A stretch of 48,258 nucleotides of DNA from an uncultured Lachnospiraceae bacterium (GTDB lineage: Bacteria > Bacillota > Clostridia > Lachnospirales > Lachnospiraceae): contig CAJUQY010000020.1 of the NCBI GenBank assembly GCA_910588815.1, positions 1 to 48,258 of the forward strand, in the 5' to 3' direction. The notes under the pieces are model-generated. The model did not search any database, had not been told where the DNA came from, and was given only the letters and a program-made list of their open reading frames with translations. Shown piece after piece: positions 7,170 through 14,663 of this stretch (its first letter is position 1; the number at the start of each line of letters is the position of its first letter). The position numbers and the translations under genes are program-made.

Positions 7170-8861
7170 TCACCCTTTCCCAAACCTCACTTCGCAGTCC
7201 TTCCGATAAAAAGCAATCCCGTAACCGTCGACTCTCCGGTAGCCCTCGATCCGCAGCTCTTCCATATACCGCTTCTCATAAATCTGCCGAAGCGCTCTCT
7301 CCGCATCCGCCTCCAGCTCGTCGATCGAATCCGACACCTTCACCTCTAACACAAAGGACCTGCCCCGCAGAGAAGGGCTCTTCACCATGATATCAGAGCG
7401 TCCGTTTCCCGATTCCCGGTTGGACTTCACCAGATAATTCTCGCTCTGGCTTAAAATTCCCGCAAGAAAACCGTGATAGAAGTTTTCTGCATTGTCATAG
7501 AAGCTGATCGTGCGAAAGAGCTGGCCGCTCAAAATCTCCGTCATCTTTTCCGCATTCCCGTCCTCCATGGCCCGGTACAGATCATGAAAATCTTCTCGCT
7601 TGATGATATCCCGCAGCCAGTTCGCAATGGTATTCTGGTAAATGGTCTTCACTTCCGTATTGGGAATCCGCACCCGCAAATAGATGGAGGACTCCTTAAA
7701 ATACTCACTTTCCTTTGTCAGGTATCCGGTAAAATAGAGGAAATTCCACAGGTAATCGCCGCTGCCGTGCATATCGTCATAAGTGATCTCTTCATGCACC
7801 TGGATATCCAGGGTTCCTCCCTCCAAAAGCTTCTCAATCTGCCCTTTGGTCTCCCGGTCCGCCCGAACGATCAAATCCTTGACAATATCATTGGAGCTGG
7901 TATTAATCCAGTAGGGACGCGGAAAGGCATTTTCGTCAGAATACAAATCGTACAAAAACTTCACGACACTCCACGGGTTGTAAACCCTCGTATCCCCAAA
8001 CTGATAGCCGTCATACCATTCCCTCATGGTGGGAAAACGGCTTTCCACGCCGTAATCCCTCATCATCTGCAATACCTCCGCTTCCGTAAATCCAAAGTGC
8101 TCACTATACTTCTTATCCAGTATGGAGATAATATTCAAATGGTTCAAGCCGGTAAAAATGCTCTCCTTGGAAATGCGCAGACACCCGGTAATGACCGCAA
8201 ACTGCAGATAATCGTTGGTTTTCAATGCGGACTCGAACAGAGAACGGATAAAATCAATCATTTCTCTATAAAATCCACGGAAATAAGCATTTTCCAGAGG
8301 TACATCGTACTCGTCGATCAAAATCACAGTCTTTTTTCCTGCCGCCTGATAAAGACATCTGCTCAAAAATTCCAGTGCCCCGGAATAATCATCATATTCC
8401 GCCTTTCTGTCTGCAATCTCCTGAAACAGACGTTTATCTTCTTCCCCAATTTTTCCACTTTCTAATATGCACAGATGCCTCCGGAACTCGTCAGCAATCA
8501 CCTTCTTCATCTTCCCATATGCCGATTCAAAGGTCGGCTGTTTTGCCGATTTGAGTGTCAGGTTGATGACCGGGTACTTCCCCATATGATTGGCACATTC
8601 TTCGCTTTCACCCATGATTTTTAAGCCCCGAAAAAGCTCTCTGTTCTCCTCATTTTTCTTCTCACTTCCCGTATCCTCGAAAAAATACCGGAGCATACTT
8701 AAGCTTAATGTCTTTCCAAAGCGCCTGGGACGGGTAAATAAATTCACTTCACCTTTGAAATCCAGAAGCTCTTTGATCAACAGCGTTTTGTCGATATAAT
8801 AATAGCCGCCTTTTCTGATTTTTTCAAAATTGTCAACCCCAACCGGCAATGCTTTCTTCAT
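7170..8861 (-). CDS. AAA-ATPase-like / PD-(D/E)XK nuclease protein (DUF1703 type), second copy
   Basis: This 563-residue paralogue of the protein at 2332-4035 has the same order of motifs: YIDKTLLIKELLDF, P-loop TRPRRFGKTLSLSML, Walker B TVILIDEYDVPLENAY, ITGCLRISKESIFTGLNHL, and a C-terminal nuclease core (SDIMVKSPS, then FVLEVKVSDS). The ATG at 8861 is chosen because GGAGGTGG lies 4 bases upstream and the protein then begins MKKALPVGVDNFEKIR like its relatives. An upstream in-frame ATG would overlap the NADAR gene and add a non-homologous leader. Having two diverged copies within 6 kb suggests duplication or separate arrivals. Confidence 0.85.
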   Translation of the reverse strand: MKKALPVGVDNFEKIRKGGYYYIDKTLLIKELLDFKGEVNLFTRPRRFGKTLSLSMLRYFFEDTGSEKKNEENRELFRGLKIMGESEECANHMGKYPVINLTLKSAKQPTFESAYGKMKKVIADEFRRHLCILESGKIGEEDKRLFQEIADRKAEYDDYSGALEFLSRCLYQAAGKKTVILIDEYDVPLENAYFRGFYREMIDFIRSLFESALKTNDYLQFAVITGCLRISKESIFTGLNHLNIISILDKKYSEHFGFTEAEVLQMMRDYGVESRFPTMREWYDGYQFGDTRVYNPWSVVKFLYDLYSDENAFPRPYWINTSSNDIVKDLIVRADRETKGQIEKLLEGGTLDIQVHEEITYDDMHGSGDYLWNFLYFTGYLTKESEYFKESSIYLRVRIPNTEVKTIYQNTIANWLRDIIKREDFHDLYRAMEDGNAEKMTEILSGQLFRTISFYDNAENFYHGFLAGILSQSENYLVKSNRESGNGRSDIMVKSPSLRGRSFVLEVKVSDSIDELEADAERALRQIYEKRYMEELRIEGYRRVDGYGIAFYRKDCEVRFGKG

Positions 8862-8884
8862 CCTGCCACCTCCATTTTGCTGTT

Positions 8885-9376
8885 TCACCGCTCCATCCGC
8901 CGCGACTGCTCCCGCACCTCCATCAGCGCATAACCCAAAAGATTGCTGCCACGCCATTTCGCAGGGACAAATCGGTTCTCATCATGCATGGAAAGCCCGA
9001 TCCCCCAAATCTGGTCCCTCACCGCACATTCCGCCAGAACCGCCTCCCCGGTGGCAAGCAGAGCCTCCCTCAATTCCGTATTCTGACCAAACTTTTCTAT
9101 CAGCCCCCGATAAACAATGATCTGGCGGCGCCCCGCCCACATGGAATCTTCGTAATTTTTGACTGCTCTTCCAAGCGCCTTGATCTTTCCCACCTGATCC
9201 GTTGCTAAAATCTCTCCCGCAATTTCCTGATCCCGAAACAGGAGCGCTTTGCTGTACATCATATACTGCTCCATGGAAGAATAACAAACGCCCTCCACAG
9301 AAAAATCCGACAGATACCAGTTGCTTAAAAACCCGTATGGTTCATCCGGGTTATGAAATCCGATCACTTTCCTCAT
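8885..9376 (-). CDS. NADAR family protein (YbiA-like N-glycosidase fold)
   Basis: This 163-residue protein has the family landmarks: FLSNWYLSDFSVEGVCYSSMEQYMMYSKAL, where the Glu in SMEQ is the expected catalytic residue, a central WAGRR, and WRGSNLLGYALMEVRE at the end. NADAR proteins act on ADP-ribose- or NAD-derived N-glycosides. Known members process riboflavin intermediates or remove ADP-ribose from guanine in DNA, opposing DarT-type toxins. No DarT-like gene is visible next to it. It stands 23 bases upstream of the AAA/DUF1703 gene and is probably co-transcribed with it. GTAGGAGGG precedes the start. Confidence 0.88.
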   Translation of the reverse strand: MRKVIGFHNPDEPYGFLSNWYLSDFSVEGVCYSSMEQYMMYSKALLFRDQEIAGEILATDQVGKIKALGRAVKNYEDSMWAGRRQIIVYRGLIEKFGQNTELREALLATGEAVLAECAVRDQIWGIGLSMHDENRFVPAKWRGSNLLGYALMEVREQSRRMER

Positions 9377-9489
9377 ATTTCATCTGCCCTCCTACCTTCT
9401 TTTCCTTCATTAACTGTAAGTATATCACAGATTCCGGCCAAAACACAGCCGCTTTCCGCGATCTCCCCCTTCCTTCTTTTCCTTTCTCT

Positions 9490-9556
9490 GCAGTATATCC
9501 AACTAATAATAGGGGCTATCCCATTGATAATCATAATCATCAATGCAATAGCCCCT
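9490..9556. repeat. Palindromic element with 17-bp leader motif, copy 1
   Basis: A near-perfect palindrome spans 9511-9556: arms AGGGGCTAT / ATAGCCCCT enclose inner arms CATTGAT / ATCAATG around a 10-base loop. To its left, 9490-9506 (GCAGTATATCCAACTAA) is repeated with one mismatch at 10834-10850. A related palindrome sits at 17881-17926. On the plus strand it is followed by T-rich sequence, so it could terminate rightward transcription, but no gene there needs it. I treat it as a small dispersed repeat. Confidence 0.5.
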
Positions 9557-9593
9557 TTACCTCTTTTTTATTCAATGATCCACACAGACCGTT

Positions 9594-9725
9594 CTATTTT
9601 GTTACTTCCGTATGTACCGTGCTCTTGCTGATTCCGAATTTTTTCGCAGTCTGGCGCACGGTCGCATTGGTTTCAATAATATAATTGGCAATCTCCACTG
9701 CCCGCTCTTCGATATAATCTTTCAA
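9594..9725 (-). pseudogene. spoIIID: spoIIID 5' fragment (sporulation regulator), truncated
   Basis: From the TTG at 9725, with CAGGGG upstream, the minus strand encodes KDYIEERAVEIANYIIETNA and then TVRQTAKKFGISKSTVHTEVT. This is the N-terminal half, including the helix-turn-helix, of SpoIIID, the mother-cell regulator of endospore formation (normal length about 80-95 residues). A TAG then ends it after 43 residues. Skipping 5 bases restores an ERS-like continuation that also stops soon. A possible sigma-E-like -10 (GCATACTATG) lies upstream near 9755. The cell must have an intact copy elsewhere if it sporulates. It shows the organism's lineage sporulates. Confidence 0.62.
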
Positions 9726-9889
9726 GGCAAAACCCCTGCAACTGTTTTTTACATAGTATGCAGGAGGGAAGCTGATTATTAGTCTTTACCGCAGCAGCAC
9801 GATTTCCCTTTTGAGTGCATCTGTTTTCCCGTGTTACCGATGTACAATTATTTGTCCGCTTTGTACCGTCATAAAAAACGGCCTCCTGT

Positions 9890-10805
9890 AATTGCGATTT
9901 CTTCAACGGCTTTACCACTCTTTCTGTAATTTTATCATTTTCTGTAATGTTTCCACATAGCAGCGGAGATTCCCCGTCATATAATCCGCTGTTCTGCAGA
10001 ACGCTTTCATAAATTAGCATAACAATATGCACAGCCATTTTAACATGTGTTGTAGGTGCCAATGTCGATGCTTTCCACGCAGCCACATTCTTTTCGCTGA
10101 TTTTTATCCTTATCCGCCTGTATTTTATATCCGATTACCTGTTCAATTAATTCTCTGTCTATGCAGCAATTATGTTCTATTCCGCAAGCCGACAGATCAA
10201 TCGTTTCTGCGCAGGATGCAGCCGTTATGTCATGGGCTTTGGCTATTGATGCAATCTGCGCCGCAAATGCAGCCAGTTCCTCTTCCGATAAGGAATAGAA
10301 ATTGATCGCACTCATGTTTTTTGTTTTTCCTGTATATGTCAACAAAACTGATAACACATTTAGACGTATATCCATTTAATGCCTCGGCAATTTGTTCAAA
10401 GGCCTTTAAATGATATTCCGGAGTATATTTGTCGGTGAAAATGATTGGGTCATATCGCCAAATCACCTTTTCCTTTCCGATTTTCTTTGCCAATTTTTGA
10501 AATGTAGGAATCATACGCTCCTTTTTGTGGGGGACATTACGTTCTATGTCAGTTACAAATCCGGTAAGGGTAAATTGAAAATAATATTTATAGGCGTCCA
10601 ATTCATCTAACCTTGAAAACATCGGTTCCGGATTCTTGGTCCAGAATACAATGCAGTCCACCACCTCCGGAGATAACATGATTCTACTGATCTGATGGGT
10701 GTTCATGGGATTACGGACATATAAATAACCGTCCTTTATTCTGTTGTAAAACCATTCCGAATAATAATTTGGAATATCTGTTCTGCGGCTAACACTTAAA
10801 ATCAT
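9890..10805 (-). pseudogene. DUF1848 protein gene, multiply disrupted
   Basis: The N-terminal half reads intact from ATG 10805 (ILSVSRRTDIPNYYSEWFYN, FWTKNPEPMF, VIWRYDPIIFTDKYTPEYH). Near 10315 the frame shifts: the continuation MSAINFYSLSEEELAAFAAQ to CGCVESIDIGTYNTC is one frame away. A TAA then replaces the Lys codon expected after YNTC, before NGCAYCYAN. A third frame holds SPLLCGNITENDKITERVVK, the usual C-terminus. The cysteine cluster of this family (C..C, CxxCYA) is thus spread over three frames. DUF1848 proteins have an unknown, possibly iron-sulfur-linked role. At least three lesions make this a pseudogene. Confidence 0.75.
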
Positions 10806-10833
10806 AGTGTCCTCTTCTTTTCAACCTTCCTCC

Positions 10834-10850
10834 GCACTATATCCAACTAA
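10834..10850. repeat. Second copy of the 17-bp motif
   Basis: The sequence at 10834-10850 matches 9490-9506 at 16 of 17 bases (CAGTATATCC versus CACTATATCC), and both run on into AATA-AGG/GGG. Here the following palindrome is absent or degraded. The two copies bracket the spoIIID/DUF1848 scrap zone in the same orientation. Confidence 0.4.
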
Positions 10851-10887
10851 AAATAAGGCCTCTTCCATTCGATCCCCAAAACGGCAG

Positions 10888-10916
10888 AAACCCGAAGGGC
10901 TTTTCCCTCCGGGTTT
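10888..10916 (-). terminator. Terminator hairpin downstream of the GH13 gene
   Basis: AAACCCG (10888-10894) pairs with CGGGTTT (10910-10916), with further pairing inside (AAGGG/TCCCT). A second hairpin, CGGTCTTT/AAAGACCG, at 10926-10947 lies closer to the stop codon at 10963. Together they would end the leftward alpha-glucan operon. The T tail on the minus strand is weak. Confidence 0.5.
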
Positions 10917-10962
10917 TGCTTCGATCGGTCTTTTTTCGGAAAGACCGCCGTCGCTTTGCTAT

Positions 10963-13011
10963 CTACTCAAGAACCACCATGGAATAGGGGGCCAGGGTCA
11001 GGGTCGTCCCCTCAAGGCCGCTGGTCTCGTCCACGGAGGACCGGAACAGGACGTTGGTGAAGGCGCCGTAATTCGGGTCCGCTTCCAGCTCCTGCACTAT
11101 CTCCTTCCCGGTCAGGTTGATCAGCACCAGGACCCGCTGATCCCCCGTCATGCGGATATAAGATACGATCTCCTGAGAGTCCAGGACGTACTCGTCGATG
11201 TCCCCGTTCATCAGGGCCGGCGTTTCCTTCCTCACTTTGATGACCTCTTTGTAATGGGAAAGGATGGATTCCGGGTCGTCCTGCTGCGCTTCCACGGAAG
11301 CGTCTCCGCCCAGGCTGTAATGCGCCTCCTCGTAATCGGCCAGTCCCGCCTTTCCGGTCCCGCCGGCGAAGGGCTCCTCGAACCATCCCATGCATTCCCG
11401 GATCTGGCTGTCCGGCTTTGCGCCGTCCATGCCGATCTCTTCCCCGTAGTAGAGGAAGGGCTTGCCCGGAAGAGTCAGAAGGATGTCGGCCGCCACCTTG
11501 ACCCGGCTTTCCGCCTTGTCCGCATCCTCCCTCAGGACCGGCTTCTCGTTCTCGTCCAGAAGGACGTCGGCCACCAGAATGTCGTCCGCCGTTTCGTCAA
11601 ACTGATAATGAAGAAGGCTGAACAGACGGTTCTGATCGTGGTTCGTAATGAACGGGCAGTCAATGAATTCATAATCCGAGCCTTTGCCCAGCTTGTTGTA
11701 ATAAGTGATCAAATCTTTCACGATGTTCAGGTCCGTGCCGTCCGTCAGCTTGTTGGTCTCGGACGCCGCCGCCGAATCATAGGCCGTGGACTCATTGGAC
11801 ACCGCCTCGTAGATCTTTCCGGAAAGATTAAAGTCAAAGATGCTGTGGAGTCCTCCGTCGGACACAAACGGCACCACGTTGTCCGTGTCCTTCTCCCACA
11901 CCTCGCCTACCAGGTATGCGTCAGGGTATTTCTCTTCCAGAGAAGCGCGGAAGCCTTTCCAGAAATCCATATTCTTTTCAAAGATATAGTCGCTGTAAAT
12001 ATTGGAATAAAAATCGCCGTACACGTGACGGGCTGCGTCCAGACGGAAGCCGTCTACGCCCTTCTCCAGCCAGAAGGCGCCCACGTTGTTGATCTCCTCC
12101 CGAAGGGCCTCGCTTTCAAAGTTGAGATCCGGCATTCCGGAACCGAAAATACCGATGAAATTGTAACCAGAAACAATATCGTCCGCACTCTCTACCTGCC
12201 CCCCGGAGACCATCCACTCGGCCAGCTCGTCGGTGCTTCTCCACACCGTCTGCTCCGGCCCATAGGTCGCGTTGTCGTAAAGCGGATACTGCGTCTCGTA
12301 CCCGTCCATGCTTCCGTGCTCCGCCAGATATGCCTCCTCCTCCTGGTGGATCTCCTCGGCCGTCTTCTCCACGTAATTGGCGTCACTGGGCACAAAGGTA
12401 AAATAATCCCAGTAAGGATTGGGGCTTCCGTCCTCCAGGGTGGGCCCCTTGAGCGCCTCCAGGAACCACTCGTTATTTCCTCCGCAGTGGTTCACCACCA
12501 GGTCCATGATCACCTTGATCCCGTTCTCATGGCAGGTCTCCAGCATGCTCTCGAACTCTTCCATCGTCCCGTAGTCGCTGGCCACGTCATAATAATCATC
12601 CACGCTGTAGCCGTGGGTGCTGGACGAAGCCGTGACCGGCATCAGCCAGATCCCCGTGATCCCCAGGTCCGCCAGGTACGGGACCTGTTCCTCCAGTCCC
12701 TTGAAATCACCGATGTGGTCCCCGTCGGAATCCCGGAACGCCCGCACATAGATCTCGTAGAAAACGTCACCCTCCTGCTCGTCAATGACACCGTCCTTGG
12801 CGGTAAAATTCGACACCACCGCCATCGGCCCGGAAGTTTCCTCCTGGCCCGCCGTCTCCGTCTGGCCCGCGGCCGCCTCCGTCTTTACCTCCTCGGAAAC
12901 GGAAGGGGACTCAGACCCGGGTTCCGCCTGCTCCTGACAGCCCGCAAGCAAAAGCAGGAGAAAAGCCAGCCCCGCCGACAGCGCCTTCTTACCAAAGTTC
13001 CTTTTTTTCAC
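10963..13011 (-). CDS. Extracellular alpha-amylase-type glycoside hydrolase (GH13), lipoprotein
   Basis: This 682-residue enzyme should act outside the membrane. The GTG at 13011, with GGAGGG upstream, gives a signal peptide ending LLLLAGC with the lipobox Cys at residue 25, then an acidic Ser/Glu/Thr linker. The catalytic barrel starts DVFYEIYVRAFRDSDGD. It contains VIMDLVVNH (region I), GFRLDAARH with the nucleophile Asp (II), YLVGEVWE with the acid/base Glu (III) and FITNHDQNR (IV), then a C-terminal beta domain. It probably cleaves starch or maltodextrins at the cell surface. It lies just downstream of the SBP-kinase-regulator cluster, which may control it, and malQ is nearby. Confidence 0.9.
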   Translation of the reverse strand: MKKRNFGKKALSAGLAFLLLLLAGCQEQAEPGSESPSVSEEVKTEAAAGQTETAGQEETSGPMAVVSNFTAKDGVIDEQEGDVFYEIYVRAFRDSDGDHIGDFKGLEEQVPYLADLGITGIWLMPVTASSSTHGYSVDDYYDVASDYGTMEEFESMLETCHENGIKVIMDLVVNHCGGNNEWFLEALKGPTLEDGSPNPYWDYFTFVPSDANYVEKTAEEIHQEEEAYLAEHGSMDGYETQYPLYDNATYGPEQTVWRSTDELAEWMVSGGQVESADDIVSGYNFIGIFGSGMPDLNFESEALREEINNVGAFWLEKGVDGFRLDAARHVYGDFYSNIYSDYIFEKNMDFWKGFRASLEEKYPDAYLVGEVWEKDTDNVVPFVSDGGLHSIFDFNLSGKIYEAVSNESTAYDSAAASETNKLTDGTDLNIVKDLITYYNKLGKGSDYEFIDCPFITNHDQNRLFSLLHYQFDETADDILVADVLLDENEKPVLREDADKAESRVKVAADILLTLPGKPFLYYGEEIGMDGAKPDSQIRECMGWFEEPFAGGTGKAGLADYEEAHYSLGGDASVEAQQDDPESILSHYKEVIKVRKETPALMNGDIDEYVLDSQEIVSYIRMTGDQRVLVLINLTGKEIVQELEADPNYGAFTNVLFRSSVDETSGLEGTTLTLAPYSMVVLE

Positions 13012-13173
13012 TGCACATAACCCTCCTTCTGTTGAATTCGGGTTCATTGTAGCAAAAGCGGCCGCCCCTCCACCATGATATTTTTTCGACTTCACTGTTG
13101 TTTTTTTTACAATTTCCGCCGAATGCCCGCGCGCACTCCTTCATTCCCCCCTCCGAAGCCCGCGGGCACGCTT

Positions 13174-13695
13174 TCATCCCTCCTTCAAAAACCGCTTCTG
13201 ATACTCCCTGGGGGACACGCCGTAGGTCTTCCGGAAAATCTGTGCGAAATGCGACGCGTCGCTATAGCCCGTGCAGACCGCCACGTCGCCGACCGCCATC
13301 CGGCCGCATTCCAGAAACCGCTTCGCCTTGTCCATGCGAAGCTTCGTCAGGTATTTGGCAAACGTCTGCCCCGTGTACTCCTTAAACAGGCGGCTCAGAT
13401 AGCTGATGCTCATGAAATACCGCCCCTTCGCAAGCTCTCCCAGGGAAATGTCGTCCGCATAATGCTGTTCCAGATAATCGACCAGGTTTTTCGCCACCGA
13501 GACATCCGTCTCCGCATTCTGCTCGCACACCTCCCGCAGCAGCATCTCCACATACCCCCACACGTCCTCCAAATCATAAAACCGGTACATGTCGATCTTA
13601 AAGTCAAACAGCAGGTATCCGGCCGTCTGCGTCCCGTGGCCCAGTTCCACCCCTCCCCGGTAAAACACCCGGTTCAGCACAAAAAAGACCCGCAT
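13174..13695 (-). CDS. YesN/AraC-type response regulator, C-terminal half (DNA-binding), separated by a frameshift
   Basis: These 173 residues form the continuation of the regulator at 13695-14663. They contain the two helix-turn-helix units of the AraC family (ISLGELAKGRYFMSISYLSR and VGDVAVCTGYSDASHFAQIF, ending YGVSPREYQKRFLKEG). An ATG overlaps the TGA of the first half, but no ribosome binding site is evident. The junction sits at a run of six T (minus strand; A6 at 13705-13710). One more T would join the two into a single protein of normal length, about 495 residues. Reinitiation, slippage, a real mutation or a sequencing error are all possible. Confidence 0.7.
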   Translation of the reverse strand: MRVFFVLNRVFYRGGVELGHGTQTAGYLLFDFKIDMYRFYDLEDVWGYVEMLLREVCEQNAETDVSVAKNLVDYLEQHYADDISLGELAKGRYFMSISYLSRLFKEYTGQTFAKYLTKLRMDKAKRFLECGRMAVGDVAVCTGYSDASHFAQIFRKTYGVSPREYQKRFLKEG

Positions 13696-14663
13696 CAGCG
13701 CCGCAAAAAACTGTAAATGTTCCGCTCTTTTGACTGAGCTTCCAAAAAGACCTCCCAGACCACCGACTCGGCCGCCTCCAGCGCTCCCGACTCGGCCGCC
13801 TGATAGAGCCTCCGCTCCTGCTCCACCGTCAGGATCTCCTCCATCTGCTTTTCCTGCCGGTAGAAAAAAACCCGTTCCCGTCTCAATATCCGTTCATTGA
13901 TGGCATACACGCACTCACTGTAGGCCGTCTCCAGCTCCCCGATCCCCCCGTGCCACAGACTGAAGCTCACCTGCACCTGCGCCGGCAGATGCGTCTTAAG
14001 CTCCAGGACGGCCCGCCGGCCAAACAGGCCGGACACCTCCCTCCGCTCGTCCGAAAAAGCCAGCCAGACCCCTTCGTTCCTGCCGGCGAAATAAAAACTG
14101 CGCAGCTCCTTAAACTCCCCGTGCTTCCTCAGCCATTCCCCCAGGAACGGCTCGTCCCGCACCGGATCCCTTCCGTTTGCCAGGACCATGCAGAAGCTTC
14201 GGTCCCCCCAGCTCCCTTCCCGGCCGAAGATCTGCCGGCAGACGCCCGCATTCCTCACAATATCCGAAAAAGCAAAAACCTCCATGCCCGTTCGGCTTCG
14301 TTCCTCAAGCACCTTCCGAACACTGTCACAAAGCTCCTGCCCGTTTAACGGCTTGATGATATACTCCTTCACCCCATAGTGGATCGCCGTCTTCGCGTAG
14401 TCGAAATCCGCATAGCCGGTTTCGATGATCACGTCCGTGGGATACCCCTGTTCCCTGATAAATTTCGCAAGGGCGAGCCCGTCCATCTCCGGCATCCGAA
14501 TGTCGGTGATGACCAGGTCCACCGGCCGCGTCCTCAGCAGCTCCATGACCTCCTTCCCGTTCTCCCCCTCCCCGCAGACGGTAATGGGAAGAGCCATCTC
14601 CTCCAGCATTTTGACCAGGGCCTTTCTGGCAAAAAATTCGTCATCCGCAACGATCACGTTCAC
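13695..14663 (-). CDS. YesN-type response regulator, receiver half, frameshifted at its 3' end
   Basis: From the GTG at 14663, VNVIVADDEFFARKAL opens a receiver domain with the acidic pair (ADDE), the phospho-acceptor Asp in LVITDIRMPEMDG (about residue 54) and the Lys in YIIKPL (about 104). A YesN-type middle region follows and ends QSKERNIYSFLRR before TGA. The gene overlaps the kinase gene by 23 bases. The DNA-binding half is in another frame (13174-13695). Alone, this product would be a receiver without an output domain. An earlier in-frame start inside the kinase gene is an artefact of high-GC sequence. Confidence 0.75.
   Translation of the reverse strand: MNVIVADDEFFARKALVKMLEEMALPITVCGEGENGKEVMELLRTRPVDLVITDIRMPEMDGLALAKFIREQGYPTDVIIETGYADFDYAKTAIHYGVKEYIIKPLNGQELCDSVRKVLEERSRTGMEVFAFSDIVRNAGVCRQIFGREGSWGDRSFCMVLANGRDPVRDEPFLGEWLRKHGEFKELRSFYFAGRNEGVWLAFSDERREVSGLFGRRAVLELKTHLPAQVQVSFSLWHGGIGELETAYSECVYAINERILRRERVFFYRQEKQMEEILTVEQERRLYQAAESGALEAAESVVWEVFLEAQSKERNIYSFLRR

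Noticed and set aside
8862..8957. Upstream N-terminal extension of the second AAA/DUF1703 protein
   Set aside because: The extension is Gly/Ala-rich, overlaps the NADAR gene and lacks a Shine-Dalgarno; GGAGGTGG marks the ATG at 8861.
10807..13020. Long plus-strand open frame (737 codons) opposite the GH13 gene
   Set aside because: It is the antisense shadow of a high-GC coding region. The minus strand has all four GH13 signatures and a lipobox; the plus frame has no recognisable domain or ribosome binding site.
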